A stretch of DNA of 64,000 nucleotides from Parvularcula sp039818345. Lineage in GTDB: Bacteria > Pseudomonadota > Alphaproteobacteria > Caulobacterales > Parvularculaceae. The position numbers were made by a program, and so were the translations under genes. Every line of letters starts with the position of its first letter. Position 1 is the stretch's first letter. Location: the NCBI GenBank assembly GCA_039818345.1, contig JBCBUC010000003.1, forward strand, positions 124,001-188,000. Direction: 5' to 3'. Shown piece after piece: positions 42,417 to 50,365 of the stretch. The notes under the pieces are model-generated. The model did not search any database. It was not told where the DNA came from and worked only from the letters and a program-made list of their open reading frames with translations.

Positions 42417-43862
42417 TCAGAAGTCAAAGCGTCCAACAAATTCGATCCGTGTGCCCTCTCCTTCAGAGCCGTCCACCGTTTCGATGGTGTTGTAATTACC
42501 CTCGAGGCCAAAAGTAACGCCTTCAAGGGGCGAGAAAAAGAGGTTCGCGCTAAACCGCTCACCTCCGGAATAAAGCAACGGGTCCGCCGTGTTCGGAGAG
42601 TCGAGCTCGAAGAGACTGGCGGTGAAGGTGGAACGCCACCGTTCGGTCCAGAAGTGCTGATAAGCGCCGAAGGCACCAATGATACCGGTCGCCTCAACAT
42701 CGCCATTGTCCAGAACAACGCCGTCCAATTCGCCCACGAATGAAGAGAAGTGGTGAACGAAGCCCTCTCCCGCTTGGGCACCAAAGGAAAAGTTGTTGCG
42801 GTCTGATCCGGGGAGAGGACTGTTGAACCGGCCCGAGAGATGCGCGCCGCCAGTGATGACACTGTCTTCGTCCGACTTCAGTTCAACACTCATCCCTGCG
42901 ATGCGGATGTAACCCCAGTCCCGTTGAAGCTTGGCAAATGCCACGACGCTGGGCACTGATTCAGATGCGATCAGGTCGGTGTTGCCGCCCAGATCAGCCG
43001 CGGGGTTTTCGATCCCAATGCCCCAGTTTGAGCCGTCGTATCTCCCGCGAACATAGTGGATACCAGGGTTGCGGAGCACAGGCTGAGCCATCGGTCCTCC
43101 GGGGTCGGCGGTTTCCGGGATGTTGAAGACATCGACAAAACCGGACCAGAATTGTCCAAACTTCCAAGGCCCAAGTTCAGCAGCCGCATGCCGCAGACGG
43201 AGGTCATAGTCATTGGTGAATTCATCGCCGTCACCGAAGAAATCAAACTCAATGAAGGTCCGCAGCTGACCATACTGCGTCGGGGCTCGGAAATCGAAGT
43301 TGATCCGACTGTGGCGCGCGTGAATGCTAAACTGCTCGTCGCCGTCATCCACGGTCCCATCGATGGGGATTGTTGGCTGTGTACCGATTTGTTGAAAGCC
43401 TTGATTGTCGGTATCGTAGTTGGCGTTGATCTGGACCGCACCGCCAAGACGGAAAGCACCGTTTGTACCGGGAACGCGAACGGACCGATCAAACTCCCCT
43501 GCCGTCACAATCGCATCATCAGGGAACCGCCCTATAGGTTGGCGTGCGGATAAAACACCGGTGCCAGACGTTTGCCCCGATGCTGCCTCAAGACCATCTC
43601 TGGACGGAGCACGGGTTTCTGGGATACTGACAACTGTGTCGTCATGTTGTGAAGCCCCGCGACCGTCAACGACCACGCTCACGCCCTGGGATCCGGCAAG
43701 CGCCTCAACCAACGCTCTGAGTTCCTCGACTTCGGCACGGAGTTCCTCAACGCTCCCGTCGTCCGATGCTTGAGCAAATGCTGGCGAGAGAATGACAAGA
43801 AACGATGCCGCCAGCGCGTATCCTGATGTCTCTAGCTGTTTGATTGACAGAGTTCTTTGCAT
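42417..43862 (-). CDS. DcaP-like outer-membrane porin with N-terminal coiled coil
   Basis: The 481-residue protein has a signal peptide (YALAASFLVILSPAFA) and a short coiled coil (VEELRAEVEELRALVEALAG). A 60-residue linker leads into a barrel with AFRLGGAVQINANYD, RHSRINFDFRAPTQYG, LRTFIEFDFFGDG, LGPWKFGQFWSGFVD and a C-terminal RIEFVGRFDF. The coiled coil plus barrel fits DcaP-type trimeric porins, which take up dicarboxylates and other negatively charged compounds. It converges with the LysR gene. Confidence 0.8.
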   Translation of the reverse strand: MQRTLSIKQLETSGYALAASFLVILSPAFAQASDDGSVEELRAEVEELRALVEALAGSQGVSVVVDGRGASQHDDTVVSIPETRAPSRDGLEAASGQTSGTGVLSARQPIGRFPDDAIVTAGEFDRSVRVPGTNGAFRLGGAVQINANYDTDNQGFQQIGTQPTIPIDGTVDDGDEQFSIHARHSRINFDFRAPTQYGQLRTFIEFDFFGDGDEFTNDYDLRLRHAAAELGPWKFGQFWSGFVDVFNIPETADPGGPMAQPVLRNPGIHYVRGRYDGSNWGIGIENPAADLGGNTDLIASESVPSVVAFAKLQRDWGYIRIAGMSVELKSDEDSVITGGAHLSGRFNSPLPGSDRNNFSFGAQAGEGFVHHFSSFVGELDGVVLDNGDVEATGIIGAFGAYQHFWTERWRSTFTASLFELDSPNTADPLLYSGGERFSANLFFSPLEGVTFGLEGNYNTIETVDGSEGEGTRIEFVGRFDF

Positions 43863-44017
43863 GGTGTGCACCAATCATTGGGCTATGCGTTCAGAATCTA
43901 CGCCGCTCGTCGACGTTTGCTCGCCCACGCATCGTGAGACGTTGTCCAGCGACCTATTGAGTGATGGGAGGCGGACGTCTTTTCAGCCGCCTCCGTTTCG
44001 TTTGCGCAGACCGCTAT

Positions 44018-45919
44018 CTACAGATCTCTAGGATCCAATGGATCTGTTCCTGCACGGATTTCCTTGCGGTCATCAACACCGTCACCATCTGAGTCCGCTT
44101 TATAGGGAAACGTTCCTTGTTCGACCTCTTTACGATTGGAGAGGCCATCGCCGTCGATATCACGATCGCGGCGGTCCTCGGTTCCATCACCGTCAGTGTC
44201 CGCCCAGCGCGAAGGATCCCTAGGAAACCCGTCAAACGCGTCTTCTACTCCATCACCGTCCCTATCGACCGCCAGCGGAACGTCCTTACCGATGAATTCC
44301 GTCGCAGCGTCGGGGACTTTGCCGGTCGATATGTCCGCAACCATCCGGTCGAAAAGCTGGCTCATATGGTAAGGGCGCTGTTCGATCGGCAATCCAGTGT
44401 GAACGCCTGGCGACCAGCCCATCGGCCCCAGATTCGTCATGGCCCAGGACATGCTCAGTTGATCGGTCACCGTCGCCATGGACTGCATCGAGATCGACAA
44501 CCAAGCGAGGTGAACGGGTATGGCGAGCGTTTCCTGGACGCCTCGGTCGGAGAAATGACGGCGTAGCTCCTCGGTATGGGCGGCCGTGATGCGGGAGGGC
44601 AATCGTCCTGAATCCCGCGCGACTCTCAAGGCCGCCTTTTGAGCTGGCGCGAGAAATCTTGAGCGCTCAAAATCGATCAGAGAGCGGATGTATTCCAACA
44701 ACTCAGGCTTATCTTCTGGCGGGATCTCATCTTGGAAGTAATCATCTTCTGCATAGTCCCAAATCCCGAAAGAACCGTGAGCCTGACAGTGGACACAGCC
44801 GCTGGCGAGCTGGAACACAAAGAACATCGACCAGATCTCCTTGAAGCTCTTGGTCCGTTCCATCTGCAAGATGTATTCATCCATCGTCAGGGTTCCGATG
44901 GTCACAGCTCTGTTCCATTGCGTATCGAACTGCTGACGGTCACTATATGGCACCTTCGACGCGATCACTTGTGGCCCATCGAAGTAGTCATAGTCATAGG
45001 CCGACACGTCAAAGGGTGGCGTGCTTCTTGGCGGCACATTCGCGTCACGGATGCCCTCAGCTGCCCATTTCAGCCTATCGAACGGAAACGCATCAAACGG
45101 TTGTTCAATCCCATCGAAATCACCATCGAACGTGACTCTAGGGATGTTGTAACCCGTGATATAATTCACCCAATCGGTGGTAAAGACTGGGTCCACGGCA
45201 CCCAGATCATCCGGAGACCAATTGGCTTTGATCTCCTCCTGCGCCATGGCGAGCGCCGCTCCCACGAAGGGACGAGCGCGCTGTTCCTCCGGCGAAGTCG
45301 CAGCATTGGGCCCAATGCTCCAACCGACCGCTGATAGGTTGGCTGTCGCCCAATCCACGGTTTCCTGATCGGTTACGATGGGAACCACTGCGTCATGGGT
45401 GGCTGTTGCCGCATTGACCGAACCGAGCTGCATAAGCTCAGAGATTTGACGGTCCGTGTAGTGTGTTCTCAGAAGCGCGTGCATATCGCCAGACGCAGTC
45501 GAAGGATAACTGCTGACAAGGTCGATATAGGTGTACGCAGCCTTGAGACGCTCATCCTCCAACGTCTTGACGAAGTCAGGAGCGAAGATCGCCTGGATGT
45601 CATCAAGCGGCACATCCATCAACGACAGCTGGTAGGCACTACGCGCTGTGTGGTGACCGCTCCCTGCCCCGATCATTTGACGAAGCGTGAGACGCCATTT
45701 CGTCTCGGCATCAAACAGCGCCTTGTCGTGGATCATGGCATCAGCGATCAATAGACCCTCGTAAAAGTCATAGAGATTACTGATATCGATCTTGTGCCGA
45801 TCATAGAACTGCATCTCGACATCGGCAGCAGGAGGCAGCGGAGTGCCCGCTTTGGCGATCGGCGCCAAGAGGGTCAACGAAGCGAGAACGGTGCCCGCTG
45901 AAAGTGCTTTCAGGCTCAT
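44018..45919 (-). CDS. Secreted tandem AhpD/CMD-like protein with thrombospondin type 3-like calcium repeats
   Basis: The 633-residue protein has a signal peptide and two related halves. Half 1 (about 64-285) has GSGHHTARSA at 86-95, a VGWSIGPNAATSPEEQRARPF segment and an FDGDFDGIEQPFDAFP motif at 264-279. Half 2 (about 350-572) has the CMD/AhpD-type redox motif SGCVHCQAHGSFG (Cys375, Cys378, His381), MGWSPGVHTGLPIEQRPYH and DRDGDGVEDAFDGFP. Only half 2 keeps the Cys pair. The last 80 residues repeat D-x-D-G-D-G units typical of calcium-binding type 3 repeats. GAGGGG precedes the ATG at 45919. It is the second gene of an operon. Confidence 0.75.
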   Translation of the reverse strand: MSLKALSAGTVLASLTLLAPIAKAGTPLPPAADVEMQFYDRHKIDISNLYDFYEGLLIADAMIHDKALFDAETKWRLTLRQMIGAGSGHHTARSAYQLSLMDVPLDDIQAIFAPDFVKTLEDERLKAAYTYIDLVSSYPSTASGDMHALLRTHYTDRQISELMQLGSVNAATATHDAVVPIVTDQETVDWATANLSAVGWSIGPNAATSPEEQRARPFVGAALAMAQEEIKANWSPDDLGAVDPVFTTDWVNYITGYNIPRVTFDGDFDGIEQPFDAFPFDRLKWAAEGIRDANVPPRSTPPFDVSAYDYDYFDGPQVIASKVPYSDRQQFDTQWNRAVTIGTLTMDEYILQMERTKSFKEIWSMFFVFQLASGCVHCQAHGSFGIWDYAEDDYFQDEIPPEDKPELLEYIRSLIDFERSRFLAPAQKAALRVARDSGRLPSRITAAHTEELRRHFSDRGVQETLAIPVHLAWLSISMQSMATVTDQLSMSWAMTNLGPMGWSPGVHTGLPIEQRPYHMSQLFDRMVADISTGKVPDAATEFIGKDVPLAVDRDGDGVEDAFDGFPRDPSRWADTDGDGTEDRRDRDIDGDGLSNRKEVEQGTFPYKADSDGDGVDDRKEIRAGTDPLDPRDL

Positions 45920-45923
45920 TGGA

Positions 45924-46520
45924 TTACTGCCCCTCATAGACTTTGACGAACATACCGTTCGGGTTCGGCTGGTGACTGGGCACTGGTTGAATGACATCCC
46001 AGTGCTCTGTAATCAGACCTTCCTCATTGAAGAAATACATGTCGACCGCAGCACTCCCCTTGTCGTCAGGAGCCGTGTCATCCATTTGGCGAAAATTCAC
46101 GTGTGCCATCGCCCAATCGCCCACGACGATGATCTTGTGAACATCGATAAAGGTGGGGTTCTCCGCAGCTGATCCTGCAAACAACATGGTCAAAGGCTCG
46201 CGACCGTTCGGAAGCATAGAGCTGTGCTGAATATAACTGTCCGAGACGTATTCGCTCACAGCCTCAAGGGTCGGCTTATCCGCCAACAGAACATAGAGGT
46301 CGAGAAGCCGCTCCGCACGCGCACGATCCTCTGGAGTGTTGGCTATAATATGGGTCTCATAGTCTTTGGGAATGACATTTTCGTAGATGGGACCTTGCTC
46401 CCACGCCCGGGTAGGCGGCGCGAATGGGTCAGCGTTGCTCTCGGTTTGGCTCAAAGCTGGGAGATTGATGGCCAGACCGAACGCTAAAACTGCAATAATC
46501 GACGTCTTGGTTGCAAACAC
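45924..46520 (-). CDS. Secreted SnoaL/NTF2-like protein
   Basis: The 198-residue product has a signal peptide (FATKTSIIAVLAFGLAINLPALSQ) and an NTF2/SnoaL-like domain: LLDLYVLLADKPTLEAVSEYVSDSYIQHSSMLPNG, then WAMAHVNFRQMDD and AAVDMYFFNEEGLITEHWDVIQPVP. The central cavity of such proteins binds small hydrophobic substrates and can catalyse dehydration or ring reactions. I chose a GTG at 46520 because GGGAGG lies about 10 nt upstream. It precedes the CMD-like gene by 4 nt, so the two probably work together in the periplasm. Confidence 0.75.
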   Translation of the reverse strand: MFATKTSIIAVLAFGLAINLPALSQTESNADPFAPPTRAWEQGPIYENVIPKDYETHIIANTPEDRARAERLLDLYVLLADKPTLEAVSEYVSDSYIQHSSMLPNGREPLTMLFAGSAAENPTFIDVHKIIVVGDWAMAHVNFRQMDDTAPDDKGSAAVDMYFFNEEGLITEHWDVIQPVPSHQPNPNGMFVKVYEGQ

Positions 46521-46563
46521 TGGAATAAACCCTCCCCGGAACTCGAACGAGTTCAAGATTATG

Positions 46564-46590
46564 ACTTCACAACTCTGACGATGACTTCAT
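46564..46590. promoter_or_regulatory. Direct repeat ACTTCAY, 20 bp apart, upstream of the NTF2-CMD operon
   Basis: ACTTCAC at 46564-46570 and ACTTCAT at 46584-46590 lie exactly 20 bp (two helical turns) apart. They sit 44-70 bp before the GTG of the secreted NTF2 gene. The same heptamers occur in the HxlR divergent promoter (49186-49214). Confidence 0.35.
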
Positions 46591-47420
46591 TGCCCTCGCC
46601 TATACCAAAGTATCGGAGAAACCACTTTTTCATAAGTCTTGAAAAACACTGGGGGTGTGTATCTGCGCACAGGTCGGTTCGCGCCTAAAACGGACGATCG
46701 CGTCCATCACCGAAGCGCCATCCCTGGATGACCCGCAGGTCCGGATGTTGCCAAAAAATCGAACGAAGCAACCCAACCCTATACGGATTAATGATTAGGC
46801 CGAGGGTGAGCTCAAGAGTCTCGTTTTCTTCGAGCTCAAGGACAGAGAGCCCGCCTGTTCCGGTTATTTCACCCAATGAGGATTGGCTAATGGTTGGGTT
46901 CTGCACAGACTTCTGGCGCCACATTAGTTAGGCTAGCAACTTATCGGAACCAAGTGCGCTGGAGCCACAGAGGGGCCCAGGGAGCGCAAAAGGATACAAG
47001 TCCGCCTCCCTCACTTAACGCCATCAGACTCAAAGAACGCCTCCTGGGGCAATCTGAGAGAAATATCGGCGCCTATGGAGCAGTCGAGAAGAGGACCGAT
47101 ACTATCTAATCAACATATTGATTTAATAATGTTATCAGCACTATGATTATTGTCGAGGCCCCCAAGAAATCCCCAAATTTGAGTGGTTGAAGGGGTTCGA
47201 GTACTACGTACCCTGAGACCTATCTAGTCTCCGGACCCATAAAATCCCGAACGACTGAGATTGGTCCTGTCCGCCGTGATTATGCGCCGAGACGTGCAGC
47301 TTGAAACGCCCCAAATCGGTCGTTCAGCATAGGCTGGGGACCTTGTGTTTCTGAAGAAGCTTTCCCGTTGATCCACTTACTGTCAGAATCGGCGTGATTT
47401 TGTTGAAAAAGCAGGGCTTC
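46591..47420. other. Non-coding, degraded-looking gap
   Basis: About 830 bases with no convincing gene. A reverse-strand frame at 46685-46924 (79 codons, with LELEENETLELTLGLI) and a forward frame at 46728-46931 overlap and match nothing I know. One copy of the dispersed repeat lies at 47299-47324. The segment around 47100-47160 is locally AT-rich. Confidence 0.45.
47299..47324 (+). repeat. Dispersed intergenic repeat, copy B
   Basis: The 26-nt core GCTTGAAACGCCCCAAATCG plus GTCGTT agrees at 23 of 26 positions with the copy at 49986-50011. It lies in a long non-coding gap. Confidence 0.5.
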
Positions 47421-48812
47421 TCATGTGGTTTCGCCGATGAGTTCCTTGAGGTTTTTAAGGGCGGCGTCACGCGATACTTGAATTCTGCTCTGAAGCCCAC
47501 GGATCTTTGCCTTTGCTTCATCATCTGCAGGCTTACCGAAACCCGTAAGGCGGCTGTCTCTAGCCCACCTGCGAAGGCCCTTTTCCTTCGACCAGCGTTC
47601 TTGGGTGATCATGTCGGTCAAGTATCGCTTTGGCAGCGTGATTAGGTCCTCCTCATAAGGAATGGGTGATGTGAGTGCGTTCTTCTCGTCTTCAGTTTCA
47701 TAGTTGGCTTCGACGTGAGCAATCGCCGCGGCGCTGAACGAAACCAGTCCGTCTCTGATAACTTTTGGCGTGATGCGTCGCCCATCAAACACGGGCTTTG
47801 GCGGTTTGAAATTGAAGGCTCTCGCCGTGCAGTCGACGAATAAGGTATCTGCTGGAAGCTCTCTCTTTTCACTGCCGAATAGCATCGATCCGCTTGAGAT
47901 CGATGTGACACGCAATCCTCTAACAACATTCTCTACCTGCCTTAGGACGGAGAGTTCACCTCTCGAAATCGTAGCCCCGTGGAACATTTCAGGGAACACG
48001 GACTGATCGATGCGAAAAAATTCATCACGCCTTTCCATTTGCAGATAAAGATCGCGAACACTCCCAGCCGCAGCACTGGCTTCAACACGGTTGGTCTGGC
48101 TCTCCATCATCCGCAATAGCCCAGCATCACCCGGCTGCGCTGTTTCTCGATTGATCAGCCAAGATTCACGAGGCCTGACCCAGCATATCTGATCCGCAGG
48201 CAAACCTTGTCCGATAAGCCAGATGACCACGTCCATCGAGGTCTTTCCACCACCCAACACTGTCACATGACGATGCCCGGATATGTCATCCGGAAGCCGT
48301 TTTGGTGTCGTCAAGGGCGTACCGGGATCAACCGCGAACGCTAAGCGGTGGCTTTCGGGAGTCTCAACTCCGTACCAAGTGGTGTCCACAATCGCTCGCG
48401 TGATGTGGACGTTGATCGGCCTGCTGGTGACCAAAGACCGAACGGAATGCTCCTGGTTCCAATCACCATCATATTCATGAAGCCCAAGAAACTGGACCCG
48501 ACCTGATGATAGCAGGCGCTCGCGGAATGCCTGTTCGAAATGCCCCAACACTTCCAACCCAGTCGCTTGCTCGTAGAGCCCTGCGTTCAAACCGGTCTCT
48601 TCTATTCGCCCGCTCCCCAAAGGTTGGGAGGCAACCCCATAATAGACCGAAGGCTGGTGCAAGCGAACAAAGGAGTAAGCTTCATTCCAGTGCCCACCAA
48701 CCTGGTCTCGCCGGTCAACCAACAAAATACGTGCATCCGTTTGGGCCAACAGCTCATCCGCAATAATGAGCCCCTGAGCACCAGCGCCAACGATCAAGTA
48801 ATCTGTATACAC
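47421..48812 (-). CDS. FAD-dependent NAD(P)-binding flavoprotein (monooxygenase/reductase-like)
   Basis: The 463-residue protein begins with an FAD Rossmann motif, VGAGAQGLIIADELL, and the second motif RDQVGGHW typical of flavin monooxygenase-like proteins. A second dinucleotide fold follows (VTVLGGGKTSMDVV, about residues 187-200). The C-terminus is charged and helical. The Baeyer-Villiger fingerprint FxGxxxHxxxW is not evident, so it may be an FMO-like oxidase or reductase of another subclass. It follows the tautomerase gene by 44 nt on the same strand, so the two probably act in one pathway. Confidence 0.8.
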   Translation of the reverse strand: MYTDYLIVGAGAQGLIIADELLAQTDARILLVDRRDQVGGHWNEAYSFVRLHQPSVYYGVASQPLGSGRIEETGLNAGLYEQATGLEVLGHFEQAFRERLLSSGRVQFLGLHEYDGDWNQEHSVRSLVTSRPINVHITRAIVDTTWYGVETPESHRLAFAVDPGTPLTTPKRLPDDISGHRHVTVLGGGKTSMDVVIWLIGQGLPADQICWVRPRESWLINRETAQPGDAGLLRMMESQTNRVEASAAAGSVRDLYLQMERRDEFFRIDQSVFPEMFHGATISRGELSVLRQVENVVRGLRVTSISSGSMLFGSEKRELPADTLFVDCTARAFNFKPPKPVFDGRRITPKVIRDGLVSFSAAAIAHVEANYETEDEKNALTSPIPYEEDLITLPKRYLTDMITQERWSKEKGLRRWARDSRLTGFGKPADDEAKAKIRGLQSRIQVSRDAALKNLKELIGETT

Positions 48813-48856
48813 AGTATCAATCCTCTTATCGACCGGTCGGATGTCATATGACGGCT

Positions 48857-49084
48857 TTAAGCAGGCGCCTCGCTAGCAGCCATTGCGTGGACTGAAGCGG
48901 CATCGAGCAGTTGGCCACCAATAGCCCAGTCTCCCTGCTCAACCTCATTGATCCTTACCCACGTGACAGGTCGCATGGCCTCCCCCTCAACCGCGACCAT
49001 TGCTTCCGTGACTCCGGTGATGAGGGATTTTTTCTGTTCCTGCGAGAATACGTCCTTGATGACATCAATTGTGACGAGCGGCAT
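48857..49084 (-). CDS. 4-oxalocrotonate tautomerase-like protein
   Basis: The 75-residue protein starts M-PLVTIDVIKDVFSQEQKKSLI, so removal of Met exposes the catalytic Pro1 of the tautomerase superfamily. VTEAMVAVEGEAMRPVTWVRINEVEQGDW follows the family pattern, including the strand after the second helix. The C-terminal tail is slightly longer than in 4-OT. Members tautomerise or hydrate alpha-keto/enol intermediates of aromatic catabolism. It is the first gene of an operon with the flavoprotein and is divergent from the hxlR gene. Confidence 0.85.
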   Translation of the reverse strand: MPLVTIDVIKDVFSQEQKKSLITGVTEAMVAVEGEAMRPVTWVRINEVEQGDWAIGGQLLDAASVHAMAASEAPA

Positions 49085-49185
49085 TGCTGTTCTCCTTTGC
49101 TTAACTTCGACGCCGAACCATCCGGCGACAAGAACCTATTTGGAGATTTCCGGCGTCGTCGAAAGTTCAGTTGATGAAGGAAAGC

Positions 49186-49214
49186 ACTTCATTTTATGAA
49201 GTATCGCACTTCAC
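49186..49214. promoter_or_regulatory. HxlR-type operator candidate in divergent promoter
   Basis: A perfect inverted repeat ACTTCAT-TTT-ATGAAGT (49186-49202) is followed by a third ACTTCAC half-site (49208-49214). It lies between the divergent tautomerase-flavoprotein operon and the hxlR gene, where an HxlR regulator would act on both. Confidence 0.6.
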
Positions 49215-49252
49215 AAAAGAGTCGTTGTCTCCTCTAACAGCCCGAGGTTCCT

Positions 49253-49939
49253 ATGAAGTACGGTCAGTTTTGTCCCATCGCGAAGGCGACTGAAATCCTA
49301 GGGGAGAAATGGACGGTCCTTATTGTCCGCGAGATCCTCATGGGCGCCCAGCGGTTCAACGAGTTGCAACGCGGTCTCGGCGGCATCTCAACAGCCCTCC
49401 TGGCCAACCGGCTTAAGTCCTTAGAGGAACAAGGCATGGTCGTTCGAAGGAAGGTTCAGGGTCAAAAGAGCTACGAGTACCATCCAACTCAAGCTTGCCA
49501 AGCACTCCTTCCGGTCCTCATCGCGCTTGGCGAATGGGGGATTTGCTGGGCCAAACACACCATTATCGATGAGGATTTTGATGTTGAGTTCTTGATGTTC
49601 TATCTAGAGCGCAGCGTCGATCCTTCAGCAATCCCTGGATCCCGAGCGGTTATCCGCTTTCTTTTCACCGATCTTGAAGAACAGCGCGATTGGTGGCTTT
49701 TGGTTTCGAAAGACTCCGTCGAGCTTTGCCTCAAAGATCCGGGTCAGGATATTGACGTGTACTTCACAGGTACTGTCCGTACCATGACAGATGTATGGAT
49801 GGGTGATCGTACGTACCGTGAGGCCCTAAGCTCAGGCGATCTTGATATTCAAGGAGACAAGGCACTCACAAGAAATGTGAGGGCCTGGCTAAAGCCTAGC
49901 GTGTTCGAACAGTCCCCGCGATCAGCTCCGAGTGCCTAG
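49253..49939 (+). CDS. HxlR family regulator with C-terminal SCP2-like domain
   Basis: The 228-residue protein has an HxlR-type winged helix: CPIAKATEILGEKWTVLIVREI, RFNELQRGLGGISTALLANRL, LEEQGMVVRR, and the wing-2 KSYEYHPTQACQALLPVL. The Cys of the CPIAKA motif is the usual redox/ligand-sensing Cys in related DNA-binding domains. The remaining 110 residues look like a sterol-carrier-protein SCP2 domain that could bind a lipophilic ligand (SVELCLKDPGQDIDVYFTG, ALSSGDLDIQGDKALTRNVRAWL). It faces the tautomerase-flavoprotein operon and is probably its regulator. Confidence 0.82.
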   Translation: MKYGQFCPIAKATEILGEKWTVLIVREILMGAQRFNELQRGLGGISTALLANRLKSLEEQGMVVRRKVQGQKSYEYHPTQACQALLPVLIALGEWGICWAKHTIIDEDFDVEFLMFYLERSVDPSAIPGSRAVIRFLFTDLEEQRDWWLLVSKDSVELCLKDPGQDIDVYFTGTVRTMTDVWMGDRTYREALSSGDLDIQGDKALTRNVRAWLKPSVFEQSPRSAPSA

Positions 49940-49985
49940 CTCTACCGACGGCGCGTTTGGCGCAAAATCGGACATCAGCACAGCG

Positions 49986-50011
49986 GCTTAAAACGCCCCA
50001 AAGCGGTCGCT
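49986..50011 (+). repeat. Dispersed intergenic repeat, copy C
   Basis: The 26-nt core GCTTAAAACGCCCCAAAGCG plus GTCGCT is the best-conserved copy. Related cores lie at 41021-41046 and 47299-47324. All three are in gaps of the accessory region. Confidence 0.5.
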
Positions 50012-50037
50012 AAACCCCCAACACTCCAAGGACACAC

Positions 50038-50133
50038 ATGGTTATTGTTGCCATATCTTGTGTGATTTTATTTATAGGTCTATTTCTTTTAATCGAAATC
50101 AAATTTCTAATAATAGAAACCACGCGAAATTGA
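50038..50133 (+). CDS. Possible 31-residue single-TM microprotein in AT-rich DNA
   Basis: A short open frame encodes a predicted 31-residue peptide, MVIVAISCVILFIGLFLL, then IEIKFLIIETTRN. This is one membrane-spanning helix with a short charged tail. AAGGA lies 5 nt before the ATG, a good ribosome binding site. The DNA is far more AT-rich than neighbouring genes. It could be a real small membrane protein (a toxin-like or transporter-accessory peptide) or a chance frame in AT-rich DNA. Confidence 0.4.
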   Translation: MVIVAISCVILFIGLFLLIEIKFLIIETTRN

Positions 50134-50365
50134 ATCAATAAAATTAATTATTGACGAAAGTCGTTCACCGCAGACAGGTGCTCTTTTATACAATCCGTAA
50201 ACGGAGCGTGTCCTTATCAAAAAGGATTAGAACTGAAGTGCAAATCCTGTTCAATGAACAGAGGTCGGCGTCATAGCGCCCAGTAAGCTTCCAAGATCGA
50301 ACTGGGCGTCCAGTAAAACATCAGGCTACGACAGAAATGGTTATGATACCTGCATTCAACAACAT
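50134..50365. other. Convergent gap with palindromes
   Basis: No gene is seen. The stretch holds a perfect dyad CTGTTCAATGAACAG (50247-50261) and a stem-loop with arms CGCCCAGT and ACTGGGCG (50277-50308). The stem-loop precedes the enoyl-CoA hydratase stop in a convergent arrangement. Confidence 0.5.

Noticed and set aside
46685..46931. Overlapping small frames on both strands
   Set aside because: No recognisable family and mutually exclusive; the reverse frame has a slightly protein-like acidic stretch but nothing decisive.
46894..47160. Possible tRNA or small RNA in the long gap
   Set aside because: No cloverleaf, T-loop or terminator pattern found by eye.
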